Positions 37,807-46,914 of a stretch of DNA of 64,000 nucleotides are shown piece by piece. A program made the translations under genes and the position numbers. The first letter of the stretch is position 1; the number at the start of each line of letters is the position of its first letter. The notes under the pieces were generated by a model. The model was not told the origin of the DNA and made no database searches. It saw only the letters and a program-made list of their open reading frames with translations. The DNA comes from Pacificoceanicola sp049803835 (GTDB lineage: Bacteria > Pseudomonadota > Alphaproteobacteria > Rhodobacterales > Rhodobacteraceae): contig NZ_JBNAGK010000007.1 in NCBI RefSeq assembly GCF_049803835.1, positions 186,001 through 250,000 on the forward strand, given 5' to 3'.

Positions 37807-38664
37807 ATGACGGCAGCCGGCACATTGCGGGCGAGTCTGCAGGCGGGCAGCCTTGTCGTGGCGCCGGGCGCACCCGATGCGCTGACCGCGCGGCTTGTTC
37901 AGGGGCAGGGGTTCGACGCGGTCTACATGACCGGGCTCGGTGCAACGGCGACGCGACTCGGACAGCCCGACCTTGGCCTCATGACGCAGACCGAAATGGC
38001 GGACCACGCGCGGGCTTTCGTGCGGGCGGTGGACATTCCGGTGATCGCCGACGCGGATACCGGCTATGGCGGGGCGCTGAACGTGGCGCGGACCGTGCAG
38101 GAATACATGCTGGGCGGCGTCGCGGCGCTGCACCTGGAGGATCAAATCTCGCCCAAGCGCTGCGGGCAATTGGCCGGGGTGCGGCTGGTAACGCCCGAAG
38201 AGGGTGCGGCGCGTCTGGCGGCGGCGATGGACGCGCGGGGCGCCGGGGAGATCGTGCTGATCGGGCGCACGGATGCCTTGCCAGCCCTGGGAATGGACGA
38301 GGCGGTGGCGCGGGCGGCGCGGTATCGCGATACGGGCGTCGACCTGATCTTCGTCGACGGGGTAAAGACCCGAAGCGAGGTCGAGGAGATCGCGAAGCGG
38401 GTCGAGGGGCCGAAGGTGCTGAGCCTCGTGGACGGCACTGACGCGGCTCAGTTGAGCGTCGCAGACGTTCGGGAGCTTGGTTTCTCCGTGGTGATGTACG
38501 CGGTGACGACGCTGTTTGCCGCCGTCAAGGCGAGCAATGACGCGTTGGCGCGGCTGAAGGCGTCCGGCAAGCCGGGCGGCGGGGCGGCGCTGACCTATGC
38601 GGAGTTCTGCGAGGTGGTCGACCTTGCCGAGCATCAGGCCTTTGCCCACAGGCACGGCGAATGA
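37807..38664 (+). CDS. ICL/PEP mutase superfamily lyase
   Basis: Cytosolic alpha/beta-barrel enzyme of 285 residues in the isocitrate lyase/PEP mutase superfamily. Mg-binding motif VIADADTGYGG lies near residue 80 and HLEDQISPKRCGQ near 118. The ICL/methylisocitrate lyase/dimethylmalate lyase catalytic loop usually reads KKCGH; here KRCGQ keeps the cysteine but replaces histidine. C-C lyase activity on a substituted malate, or oxaloacetate decarboxylase-like activity, are the options. It leads the TRAP operon (GGGGAGGAG ribosome site) and overlaps the SDR gene by 4 bases. Confidence 0.85.
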   Translation: MTAAGTLRASLQAGSLVVAPGAPDALTARLVQGQGFDAVYMTGLGATATRLGQPDLGLMTQTEMADHARAFVRAVDIPVIADADTGYGGALNVARTVQEYMLGGVAALHLEDQISPKRCGQLAGVRLVTPEEGAARLAAAMDARGAGEIVLIGRTDALPALGMDEAVARAARYRDTGVDLIFVDGVKTRSEVEEIAKRVEGPKVLSLVDGTDAAQLSVADVRELGFSVVMYAVTTLFAAVKASNDALARLKASGKPGGGAALTYAEFCEVVDLAEHQAFAHRHGE

Positions 38665-39368
38665 GTGCGGTTGTCCTGATAACCGGCGGCGCCTCCGGCA
38701 TAGGCCACGCCGTGGCGGAGAGGGTCGTGGCGCGGGGCGAGCGGGTCGTGCTCTGGGACGTCTCCGACGTCAAGCTGGCCGAGACCTGCGCGGTGCTGGG
38801 ACCGCTGGCCGAGGGGCATGTGGTCGATGTCTCCGATGCGCAGGCGGTTGCCGAGGCCCCGATGGGCGGGGCGACGCATCTGGTGAACAACGCCGGGGTG
38901 CTCGGCCAGCGGATGGACTGGGCGGATCTCGACGCGGAGCACGTTCAGGGTGTGCTAGACGTCAATGTCGTCGGGGCGATGATGGTGACATCCGCCTTTC
39001 TCAAGGCCCGGGTGCCGCATCCGCAGGCGGCCATCGTCAACATGGCCTCGATCGCCGGCGAGAATGGCGGCGCGACCGGGTTTGCGACCTACGGCGCGTC
39101 GAAGGGCGCGATCATGGCGCTGACGCGGGCCATGGCGCGGGACTTCGCCGGTCAGATCCGGGTCAACGCCCTTGCCCCGGGCATCATCGACACGCCGATC
39201 CAGGACGCGGTGCTGACGTCTGCGCAGGCGCGGTCTGACATCGAGAAAGGCATTCCCATGGGTCGCATGGGAAGCCCGGACGAGGTGGCGGAGGCCGCCG
39301 AATGGCTGCTGTTCGGCGCTTCTTACGTCACGGGCGAAATCATCAAGGTTGCGGGAGGGCGGCGATGA
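38661..39368 (+). CDS. Short-chain dehydrogenase/reductase
   Basis: NAD(P)-dependent SDR oxidoreductase, 235 residues. Cofactor motif ITGGASGIGHAVAE is at residue ~7, NNAG near 75, and catalytic S-Y-K in MASIAGENGG...YGASKGA around 125-145; LAPGIIDTPI is near 170. It overlaps its neighbours on both sides by 4 bases, so it belongs to the same transcript and presumably oxidises or reduces a hydroxy/keto intermediate of the imported acid. Confidence 0.88.
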   Translation: MSAVVLITGGASGIGHAVAERVVARGERVVLWDVSDVKLAETCAVLGPLAEGHVVDVSDAQAVAEAPMGGATHLVNNAGVLGQRMDWADLDAEHVQGVLDVNVVGAMMVTSAFLKARVPHPQAAIVNMASIAGENGGATGFATYGASKGAIMALTRAMARDFAGQIRVNALAPGIIDTPIQDAVLTSAQARSDIEKGIPMGRMGSPDEVAEAAEWLLFGASYVTGEIIKVAGGRR

Positions 39369-39865
39369 AACTGGTCGACCTGTTCTTCAAGGGTCTGGAA
39401 TGGCTGCTGGTGCTGCTTCTGGCAGGCATGACCGTGATGGTCTTTGCCAACGTGGTGCTGCGTTACGGCTTCGGGTCCGGGATCGACGTCAGCGAGGAGC
39501 TTTCGCGGTTCTTCTTCGTCTGGCTGATCTTCCTCGGCGCCATCGTCGCGATGCGTCATAACATGCACATGGGGTTCGACCTCGTCGTGACCATGGTGTC
39601 GCCGGGCAAGCGGCGGGTGTTGCTGACCGTCGCGAACCTGCTGGTCCTGGCGATGTGCGCCTTGGTCCTGATCGGCACGCTGCAGCAATTTCACGTCAAC
39701 GCCACCAATATCGCGCCGGTGACGCGGATGCCGATGATCTGGGTCTTCGGCGTGCTGATCCCGATGTCGGCGCTGGTCGGGCTGATGGCGGCGATCCGGG
39801 CATTCGGATATGCCACCGGCCGCATCCAGGACGCGCCGGAACATGACGAGGAGATCCTCGAATGA
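39365..39865 (+). CDS. dctQ: TRAP transporter small permease DctQ
   Basis: Four-helix membrane subunit of a TRAP (tripartite ATP-independent periplasmic) carboxylate importer, 166 residues. Family motif VVLRYGFGSGIDVSEELSRF is near residue 28, followed by FFVWLIFLGAIVAMRHNMH. It overlaps the SDR stop and the dctM start by 4 bases each. Confidence 0.92.
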   Translation: MKLVDLFFKGLEWLLVLLLAGMTVMVFANVVLRYGFGSGIDVSEELSRFFFVWLIFLGAIVAMRHNMHMGFDLVVTMVSPGKRRVLLTVANLLVLAMCALVLIGTLQQFHVNATNIAPVTRMPMIWVFGVLIPMSALVGLMAAIRAFGYATGRIQDAPEHDEEILE

Positions 39866-41139
39866 CGCTGCTTCTGTTCGTCGTTGTTCTTGGCGTGTCG
39901 CTGGTAATCGGCGTGCCGGTGGCCTTTGCCCTGCTGCTCTGCGCGGCGGCGATGGGTCTGCAGATGGACCTGTTCGATCCGCAGGTGATCTCGCAAAGGA
40001 TGGTCGTGGGGGCGAACAACTTCTCGCTGCTTGCCATTCCGTTCTTCCTTCTGGCGGGCGAGTTGATGAACGCGGGCGGCATGTCGAAGCGGATCATCGG
40101 CTTTGCCATGGCCTTCGTCGGGCATGTGCGCGGGGGGCTGGGGGTTGTGGCGATCTTTGCAGCGATCATCCTCGCCTCGCTCTCCGGTTCGGCAGCGGCG
40201 GACAGTGCGGCACTCATCGCGATCATGCTGCCGATGATGAAGCAGTCGGGCCATGACGAGGCGCGCTCCGTGGGCCTGATGGCCTCCGGCGGCGTCATCG
40301 CGCCGATCATCCCGCCGTCGATCGCCTATATCATCTTCGCCGTGGCGACGAACCTGTCGATAACCCAGCTGTTCATGGCGGGTATCGTGCCCGGGGTCAT
40401 GATGGGCCTTGGCGCAATCGTGGCCTGGCTGATCGTGGCGCGGCGCGACAAGGTCGAGCCTTTGGCGCGGCAGGGCTGGGGCGTGCGTCTCGGAGAGACG
40501 AAGAAGGCGCTCTGGTCGCTGGGCATGCCTGTCATCATCCTGGGCGGCATCCGCTTCGGTGTCGTGACCCCGACCGAAGCCGCCGTGATCGCCGCCGTCT
40601 ATGCCATCTTCGTCGGCATGGTGGTGCACCGCGAGCTGAAGGTGAGCCACCTGTTCGAGGTGTTCCGCAAGGCCGCGCTGACCACGGCCGTGGTGATGAT
40701 GCTGGCCGCAGCCGCGCTGGCGACCGCCTGGTTCATCACGCTGGCGGACCTGTCGGGCATCGTGCTGGACCTCGTTGGCCCGCTGGTGGACAGCCCGACG
40801 CTGCTGCTCATCGTCATCATGGCGCTGGTGCTGCTGATCGGGACCATGCTCGACATGGGGCCGACCATCCTGATCCTCGCCCCGGTGCTGCTGCCCGTGG
40901 TCGAGGAGGCGGGGATCGACCCGATCTATTTCGGCGTGCTCTTCGTCATCAACTGCGCCATCGGCCTCGTGACGCCGCCTGTAGGCATCGTGCTCAGCGT
41001 ATCGGCAGGGGTCAGTGGCGTGCCGCTGCACCGGGTGGCCAAGGGGGCCGCGCCCTTCCTGATCGCGCAGATCACTGTGCTGGCGCTGCTGGTGCTGTTC
41101 CCGGAACTCGTCCTGACGCCGCTCGACTGGCTCAGGTGA
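39862..41139 (+). CDS. dctM: TRAP transporter large permease DctM
   Basis: Main Na+-driven permease of the TRAP system, 425 residues, about 12 membrane segments. Conserved features include NNFSLLAIPFFLLAGELMN near residue 51, ASLSGSAAADSAALIAIM near 105, SGGVIAPIIPPSIAYIIF near 140 and GLVTPPVGIVL near 370. Confidence 0.94.
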   Translation: MTLLLFVVVLGVSLVIGVPVAFALLLCAAAMGLQMDLFDPQVISQRMVVGANNFSLLAIPFFLLAGELMNAGGMSKRIIGFAMAFVGHVRGGLGVVAIFAAIILASLSGSAAADSAALIAIMLPMMKQSGHDEARSVGLMASGGVIAPIIPPSIAYIIFAVATNLSITQLFMAGIVPGVMMGLGAIVAWLIVARRDKVEPLARQGWGVRLGETKKALWSLGMPVIILGGIRFGVVTPTEAAVIAAVYAIFVGMVVHRELKVSHLFEVFRKAALTTAVVMMLAAAALATAWFITLADLSGIVLDLVGPLVDSPTLLLIVIMALVLLIGTMLDMGPTILILAPVLLPVVEEAGIDPIYFGVLFVINCAIGLVTPPVGIVLSVSAGVSGVPLHRVAKGAAPFLIAQITVLALLVLFPELVLTPLDWLR

Positions 41140-41178
41140 CCCGACCTTTTGAAGACCGAAAACAAGGAGGAGACTATC

Positions 41179-42186
41179 ATGACACTGACCAGGACTTTCG
41201 CCGCGCTGGCGCTTTGCGCCACGGCTCTGACTTCCCCGGCGCTTGCCGCGGACTATGGCAAGCACACGTTCAAGGTATCGAGCGGCGCCGCCGAGGATCA
41301 CCCGATTGCCACCGGCATCAAGTCGATGTCCGCCTGCCTCGAAGAGGGGTCCGGCGGCAACATGAAGATGCGCGGCTTCTATTCGGGCCAGCTCGGTGAC
41401 GACGCCGATGCGACTCAGGCCACCCGCTCCGGCTCGATCGAGATGGTGGTGACCGGCTCCGCCGCGATTGCCGGCATCGAGCCGGCGCTGGGCGTGCTGA
41501 CCCTGCCGTTCATGTTCGAGAACGACGCGGAGGTCGACGCGATCATGACCGGGCCGTTCTTCGATTACGTGGCGGAGAAGATGCCGCAGCACGATCTGGT
41601 CATGCTGTCGATGTGGGAAAACGGTTTCCGCAACGCCACCAACTCCAAGCACCCGATCAAGGCGGTTTCCGACTTCGAGGGGCTGAACTTCCGCGTCATG
41701 CAGAACCCGATCTTCCTCGACACCTTCCGCCGTCTCGGCGCGAACCCGGTGCCGATGGCCTTTGGCGAGGTCTTCACCGCGTTGGAGACCGGCGCCGTGG
41801 ACGGGCAGGAAAACCCGTTGCCGCTGATCGAGGCCACGAAGTTCTACGAGGTGCAGAAATACCTGACCCTGACGCGCCACGCCTATTCGCCGAACCCGGT
41901 GCTGGTGAACCGGGGTGTGTGGGAGAGCCTGAACGCCGATGAACAGGCGCTGATGGCGTCTTGTGCGGCCTCCGCCCGCGATGCCCAGATCGAACGTTCC
42001 CGCGCCGCCGTGGGTGAGGCCGCCGCGAAGCTGACCGCCGAGGGCATGGAGATTTCCGAGATGCCGGCGGAAGAGATGACCAAGCTGCGCGAGCTGGTCT
42101 CTCCGGTCTGGGAAACCTCGATGGAGTCCGTTGGCAAGGAAAACTTCGACCGGCTCATGGAAGAGCTGGCCAAGATCCGCAACTGA
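41179..42186 (+). CDS. dctP: TRAP transporter substrate-binding protein DctP
   Basis: Periplasmic receptor of the TRAP importer, 335 residues, with signal peptide TRTFAALALCATALTSPALA. The conserved carboxylate-binding arginine is in LNFRVMQNP near residue 172, and the FGEVFTALETGAVDGQENP motif is near 196. Substrates are organic acids; the ligand is unknown, though the neighbouring lyase and aldolase suggest a hydroxylated dicarboxylate. Start 41179 (AAGGAGGAG upstream) is preferred over 41149. A stable stem-loop follows immediately. Confidence 0.92.
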   Translation: MTLTRTFAALALCATALTSPALAADYGKHTFKVSSGAAEDHPIATGIKSMSACLEEGSGGNMKMRGFYSGQLGDDADATQATRSGSIEMVVTGSAAIAGIEPALGVLTLPFMFENDAEVDAIMTGPFFDYVAEKMPQHDLVMLSMWENGFRNATNSKHPIKAVSDFEGLNFRVMQNPIFLDTFRRLGANPVPMAFGEVFTALETGAVDGQENPLPLIEATKFYEVQKYLTLTRHAYSPNPVLVNRGVWESLNADEQALMASCAASARDAQIERSRAAVGEAAAKLTAEGMEISEMPAEEMTKLRELVSPVWETSMESVGKENFDRLMEELAKIRN

Positions 42187-42193
42187 CCTCCTG

Positions 42194-42224
42194 ACCGGCG
42201 CCCGCCCACTCCCCGGGCGCCGGT
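42194..42224 (+). terminator. Stem-loop after dctP
   Basis: Perfect 11-base arms ACCGGCGCCCG / CGGGCGCCGGT with a 9-base loop, 7 bases after the dctP stop and followed by a pyrimidine-rich run (CCCTTTCCCTT). It probably attenuates transcription or protects upstream mRNA, giving more binding protein than downstream enzymes. Confidence 0.65.
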
Positions 42225-42251
42225 CCCTTTCCCTTCTTGCCGAGAGCCAAC

Positions 42252-43670
42252 ATGCCTTTGGACACGACCTCCTGCCTTGCCGATCTCGCCGCCGCCTTCT
42301 CCGGGCCCGCGCTGCTGACCGGCGACGACCGGCCCGCCCGGAATACGCATGATACGAGCTATCTTCCGGCGGTGACGCCGCTGGCGGTGGTGCGTCCGGG
42401 CTCGCCCGAGGAGGTGGCCACAGCGGTGGCGATCTGCGCCCGCCACGGCGTGCCGATGGTGCCGCAGGGCGGGCTGACCGGCCTCGCCGGGGGCAGCCAT
42501 CCGCTTGAAGGCGCTGTGGCGATCTCGCTGGAGCGCCTGGGCGGGATCGAGGAGATCGACCAGGCCGCCGCCACCATGACCGTGCGGGTCGGAACGCCCC
42601 TGGAGGTGATCCAGAAGGCGGCGGACGAAGCAGGGTTCTTCTTCCCGCTGGACCTTGGTGCGCGCGGCTCCTGCCATATCGGCGGCAACATCGGCACCAA
42701 TGCCGGGGGCAACCGGGTGATCCGCTACGGCATGACGCGCGAGATGATCCTCGGGCTGGAATACGTCCTGCCGGACGGCACGCTGATCAACGGCCTGAAC
42801 AAGATGATCAAGAACAACGCCGGGTATGACCTCAAGCAACTGTTCATCGGCTCCGAAGGCACGCTCGGCATCGTCACCCGCGCTGTGCTGCGGATGCACC
42901 CGAAACCGGGCTGCGTGAACGCGGCGCTCTGCGGGCTGAATTCCTATGACGATGTGCTGAAACTGCTGGCAGCGGCGCGGCGCGGGCTGGGGCCGATGCT
43001 TTCCGCCTTCGAGGTGATGTGGCCGGATTACTGGCAGGTCGTGACGCAAGAGGTCGGCACCCGCAGCCCGCTCGAAGGCCAGCACGCCATGTATGTCCTG
43101 CTCGAATCGCAGGGTCTGGACGAGGCCATCGACGGCCCGCGCTTCATGGCCTGGATCGAGGCGCAGTTCGAGGCGGGCGTGATCGCGGACGCGGCCATCT
43201 CGCAGAGCCTTCAGGACGTCAAGGACTTCTGGGGCGTGCGCGACGCCTGCGCCGAGTTCACCACGGTGCTCGGCCCGCATTGCGCCTTCGACATCGGTTT
43301 GCCGCAGTCCGGCATGAACGCCTTTGCAGACGCTTGCCGGGCGCGGCTGAAGGAGGCCATGCCGGAGGCGCTCTCGGTCTATTACGGCCACATCGGCGAT
43401 GGAAACCTGCATATCGTGGCGCTCGACCGCAGCGCGAGGCAGCAGCCGATGGACCGGATCAACCGCATCGTCTACGAGACGGTGCGGGAGTTCGGCGGCA
43501 CGATCTCCGCGGAACACGGCATTGGTCTGCTGAAGAAACCGTATCTGCCCTACACCCGCAGCCCCGAGGAACTTGCGCTGATGGCGCGGATCAAGGTTGC
43601 GCTCGACCCCAAAGGCCTGCTCAATCCGGGCAAGGTCATAGACACTCCAACTTCCGAGGTTTCCGAATGA
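42252..43670 (+). CDS. FAD-linked D-2-hydroxyacid dehydrogenase
   Basis: Flavoprotein of the glycolate oxidase GlcD/D-lactate/D-2-hydroxyglutarate dehydrogenase family, 472 residues. The FAD-binding PCMH domain has VPQGGLTGLAGG near residue 75, GGNIGTNAGGNRVIRYG near 150 and IGSEGTLGIVTR near 200; the C-terminal domain has the metal/substrate motif YYGHIGDGNLH near 378 and SAEHGIGLLKK near 422. It would oxidise a D-2-hydroxyacid to the 2-oxoacid, feeding the aldolase encoded next (4-base overlap). Confidence 0.9.
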   Translation: MPLDTTSCLADLAAAFSGPALLTGDDRPARNTHDTSYLPAVTPLAVVRPGSPEEVATAVAICARHGVPMVPQGGLTGLAGGSHPLEGAVAISLERLGGIEEIDQAAATMTVRVGTPLEVIQKAADEAGFFFPLDLGARGSCHIGGNIGTNAGGNRVIRYGMTREMILGLEYVLPDGTLINGLNKMIKNNAGYDLKQLFIGSEGTLGIVTRAVLRMHPKPGCVNAALCGLNSYDDVLKLLAAARRGLGPMLSAFEVMWPDYWQVVTQEVGTRSPLEGQHAMYVLLESQGLDEAIDGPRFMAWIEAQFEAGVIADAAISQSLQDVKDFWGVRDACAEFTTVLGPHCAFDIGLPQSGMNAFADACRARLKEAMPEALSVYYGHIGDGNLHIVALDRSARQQPMDRINRIVYETVREFGGTISAEHGIGLLKKPYLPYTRSPEELALMARIKVALDPKGLLNPGKVIDTPTSEVSE

Positions 43671-44446
43671 ACGCCGTCAAATCCCGCCTGCTCAATGGCG
43701 AATTCATCACCGCCGCCTGGGCCGAGCTTGGCAATGCCGATGTGGCCGAGATCCTCGTCCGTCACGGCTGGCCCGTCGTGCTGATCGACGGCGAGCACGG
43801 CGTCGGCGATCTGGAAACCTGGGTCGCGGTGGCGCGGGCTGTCGAGGCGGCGGGCGGCGAGGTGATCCTGCGGGTACCGGACGGCACCGACACGATGCTG
43901 AAGAAGGTGCTGGACCGCGGCTTCCGCTCCATCGTCGTGCCGATGGTGAACACCGCGGAGCAGGCGGCGGCGATTGCACGCTCCTGCCATTACCCGCAGA
44001 CCGGCAAGGGCGGCATCGGCCGGGGCTACGCCGCGCCCATCGTGCGCGGGTCCGGCTTCGGCACCCGTCCCGAGTATGCGAAGCGGACCGCCAACGAGGA
44101 TGTTCTGGTCTTCGTGCAATGCGAGACCCCCGAGAGTGTCGCGGCGCTGCCGGAGATCTGCGCGGTCGAGGGCATCGACGGCGTCTTCCTCGGGCCGAAC
44201 GATCTTGCCGCCACGCTGGGTCACATGGAGAACATGGACCATGCCGTGCCGCAGGCCGCCTTTGCCGAGGTCGAGGCCAAGGTCACGGCGGCGGGCAAGC
44301 TGCTGGCCACGGTGCCGGGCGGCGGGCGCAGCTGGGCGGACCTCCGGGCGAAGGGCTTCCACCTCGTGGCGGGGGTCAACGACATTTCGTTCCTGATGAA
44401 CGCCGCCGCCGAGGCCGCCAAGGCGCGGGACGCCGAATTGGCCTGA
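43667..44446 (+). CDS. HpcH/HpaI-family class II aldolase
   Basis: Metal-dependent aldolase cleaving 4-hydroxy-2-oxo acids to pyruvate (or a homologue) plus an aldehyde, 259 residues. The catalytic histidine is in LIDGEHGVGD near residue 42, metal ligands lie in VQCETPESV (Glu near 150) and FLGPNDLAAT (Asp near 176), and GGIGRGYAAPIVRGSGFG is near 117. It shares its transcript with the FAD dehydrogenase. Exact substrate unknown. Confidence 0.9.
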   Translation: MNAVKSRLLNGEFITAAWAELGNADVAEILVRHGWPVVLIDGEHGVGDLETWVAVARAVEAAGGEVILRVPDGTDTMLKKVLDRGFRSIVVPMVNTAEQAAAIARSCHYPQTGKGGIGRGYAAPIVRGSGFGTRPEYAKRTANEDVLVFVQCETPESVAALPEICAVEGIDGVFLGPNDLAATLGHMENMDHAVPQAAFAEVEAKVTAAGKLLATVPGGGRSWADLRAKGFHLVAGVNDISFLMNAAAEAAKARDAELA

Positions 44447-44514
44447 GCGCCGTTGCCCGGCCCACTCCGGTGGGCTAGGCTCTCCTCCGACCTGAAAACG
44501 CGAGGCCCGCTGGC

Positions 44515-45195
44515 ATGACCGCTGACCCCAAGATGCGCATCGAACAGCCGAGAACGCTGACGGAAATCGTCATCGAACGGCTGCGCGAGGCCATCATCGA
44601 GGGGCAGTATACCTTTGGCGAGAACATCTCCGAGGACAAGCTGGCGGCGGCCTTCGGGGTCAGCCGCACGCCGGTACGGGACGCGCTCAGCGCGTTGCAG
44701 TTCACCGGGTTGGTTACCGTGAGACCCAAGCGCGGCAGCTTCGTTTTCAGCCCCACGACCGAGGAAGTCGCGGAAATCTGCGATTACAGGCTGATGCTGG
44801 AGCGCGAAGCGCTGCGGCTGGCCATGCAGAAAAGTGCGGCACCGTTCCTGGATGCGCTGGACCACAGTATCGGACAGATGCGCGAGCGCATGGAGGCGGG
44901 GGACGAGTACGGCTATGTCCGGCTCGACACAGAATTCCACAACCTGTTCTTCGATTTCTGCGGCAACTCCCTGGTGCAGAACGCCTTTCACCTTGTGGAG
45001 GCGCGGATCGCCACGATCCGCACGGCGCTCAATGCCCGGTTCAAGCAGCGTCGGGAGGCGAGTTTCGATCAACACGTCGAGATCGTCGAAGGGCTCCGCG
45101 CCGGCGACTGGGCCCGGGTGGATGCGGTGCTCGGCAACCACATCACCTCGATCCGGTCGGACGCCATCGACGAATTGTCGAAGGCGGCGCAGTAG
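44515..45195 (+). CDS. GntR regulator, FCD (FadR) subfamily
   Basis: Metabolite-responsive repressor, 226 residues. Winged helix (ISEDKLAAAFGVSRTPVRDALSAL) spans ~38-62 and the FCD effector domain ~80-215, with the metal triad DTEFHNLF, DQHVEIV and GNHITSI. It is the last gene of the TRAP operon direction and likely binds the 37728-37743 palindrome. Its stop lies 5 bases from the convergent permease stop. Confidence 0.9.
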   Translation: MTADPKMRIEQPRTLTEIVIERLREAIIEGQYTFGENISEDKLAAAFGVSRTPVRDALSALQFTGLVTVRPKRGSFVFSPTTEEVAEICDYRLMLEREALRLAMQKSAAPFLDALDHSIGQMRERMEAGDEYGYVRLDTEFHNLFFDFCGNSLVQNAFHLVEARIATIRTALNARFKQRREASFDQHVEIVEGLRAGDWARVDAVLGNHITSIRSDAIDELSKAAQ

Positions 45196-45200
45196 GCGGG

Positions 45201-46052
45201 TCAGTCCTTCTTCTGGAAGAGGATCACCACCAGCGCGAGCAGCGATGAGCCGAGCATCAGGAGGAGCGAAACCGCGTTCAGGAGCGGTGTCGAGCCTTCC
45301 TTGAGCCGGTCGAACATGGCGATGGTCAGCGGCGCGTCGGAGCCGACGAGCATCAGCGTGGTGTTGAAATTCTCGAAGCTCATCAGGAAGGCGACCACCA
45401 CCGCGCCGATCATCGCGGGGGCGAGGAAGGGGATGGTGATGGTGAAGACCGCTGTCAGCGGGCTCGCCCCGAGGTTCAGCGCAGCCTCTTCCAGCGTGCG
45501 GTCGAATTTCTGCAAACGCGCGGTGATGACCAGCGTGGCAATCGTCGTGATGAAGCTGAACTGGCCGAGGATCACGAGAAGCAGCCCGGGACGGAGCGCC
45601 TGCACGTCGATCTGCGCCGCGTCCCAGAGACCGTTGGCGACGGTTGAGGAAAACACGAGGATCGAGATGCCGAGCACGATTCCGGGGATCACGAGCGGCA
45701 GCAGCATCAGCACGTAAAGCAGCCCTTTGCCGCGGAATTCGTAGCGGTTGAAGAGAAAGGCGTTTGTCGTGCCCACCGCGACGGAGAGCATCGCCACGCA
45801 GAGCGCGACAAAGGCGGAGGTGCCGACCGCGCGCAGGATGCCGCGTTCGTGGAACACGCCGATCTGCGGGCGTGCGTCGCCGAAGAACCAGTTCCAGGTG
45901 AAGCCCTGCCAGGGCAGCGATGGAAACTGGCTGTCGTTGAAGGCAAAGACCGCGACAACCGTGAGCGGCAGGGCGAGGAAGAGGAAGAAGAGGACGACAT
46001 AGGCGCCGTAGATCAGGCCGAAACTGCGCGGCTGGGGGATGGTCGGGATCAT
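45201..46052 (-). CDS. PotC-like ABC permease
   Basis: Inner-membrane permease of a spermidine/putrescine-type importer, 283 residues, six helices, with EAA loop LEEAALNLGASPLTAVFTIT near residue 188. Last gene of the four-gene importer operon; it begins 4 bases after the PotB-like gene stops. Confidence 0.9.
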   Translation of the reverse strand: MIPTIPQPRSFGLIYGAYVVLFFLFLALPLTVVAVFAFNDSQFPSLPWQGFTWNWFFGDARPQIGVFHERGILRAVGTSAFVALCVAMLSVAVGTTNAFLFNRYEFRGKGLLYVLMLLPLVIPGIVLGISILVFSSTVANGLWDAAQIDVQALRPGLLLVILGQFSFITTIATLVITARLQKFDRTLEEAALNLGASPLTAVFTITIPFLAPAMIGAVVVAFLMSFENFNTTLMLVGSDAPLTIAMFDRLKEGSTPLLNAVSLLLMLGSSLLALVVILFQKKD

Positions 46053-46056
46053 GGCC

Positions 46057-46914
46057 TTACCCCAGCGTTTCTTGCAGCGTGCGGCCGGTCAGCTTGAGAA
46101 CCGACCAGACGATCAGGGAGGACAGCAGCAGCAGCATGAAACCGAAGGCCGCGCCAAGCTCCCAGTTGAAGCGCACGATGAACTGGTTGTAGATCATCTC
46201 CGTGAACCACAGGCTGTCCTTGCCGCCGAGCATGGTGGGCGTGAGATAGTTGCCGAGCGAGAGCATGAAGACGACGATGCAGCCGGAGACGATACCCGGC
46301 ATGGCATGGGGAATGACGATCTCGCGCAGGACGGAAAAGCCATTGCCGCCAAGGTCATAGCCCGCCTCGATGACGGAGTCGTCGAGGCTTTCGAGCGTCG
46401 TGACAAGCGGCACGACCATGAACAACATCGAGGTATAGACAAGGCCGATCATCATGGCGGCGTCGTTGTAGAGCATCTCCACCGGCTGATCCGCAAGGCC
46501 TGACCATTGCAGAAGGTTCGACACGATCCCGGTCTCGCGCAGGAGGATCATCCAGCCGAAGGTGCGCACGAGTTCGGAGACATAGAACGGGATCAGACAG
46601 AGCATGAAAAGCACCTGTTGCAGCCGCCCGCGGGCCATCTTGGCGATGTAGTAGGAGACGGGAAAGGCGATCAGCAGCGTGATGGCGGTGGCGAGGACCG
46701 ACATCACGGCGGTGCGGATGAAGGTCCAGATGTAGAGCGGTTCATTGATGAAGGTCAGATACTGCGCCGGGCTGAGTTCGTATTGCCCGCGTGCGACCCG
46801 TTCGCGGATCGACACGAGGAACATGTCGATATGCGGGATGATGATGAGCAGGCCAAGCCAGAGCACCAGCGGCGTCAGCAGCAGGTAGAAGGCGATGCGG
46901 TTCGTCCGGCTCAT
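46057..46914 (-). CDS. PotB-like ABC permease
   Basis: Partner permease, 285 residues, six helices, EAA loop DSVIEAGYDLGGNGFSVLRE near residue 178. Start overlaps the ATPase stop by 4 bases. Confidence 0.9.
   Translation of the reverse strand: MSRTNRIAFYLLLTPLVLWLGLLIIIPHIDMFLVSIRERVARGQYELSPAQYLTFINEPLYIWTFIRTAVMSVLATAITLLIAFPVSYYIAKMARGRLQQVLFMLCLIPFYVSELVRTFGWMILLRETGIVSNLLQWSGLADQPVEMLYNDAAMMIGLVYTSMLFMVVPLVTTLESLDDSVIEAGYDLGGNGFSVLREIVIPHAMPGIVSGCIVVFMLSLGNYLTPTMLGGKDSLWFTEMIYNQFIVRFNWELGAAFGFMLLLLSSLIVWSVLKLTGRTLQETLG

Noticed and set aside
39691..41880. 729-codon minus-strand frame
   Set aside because: Antisense of dctQ, dctM and dctP, which have clear family motifs, TRAP gene order and ribosome sites.
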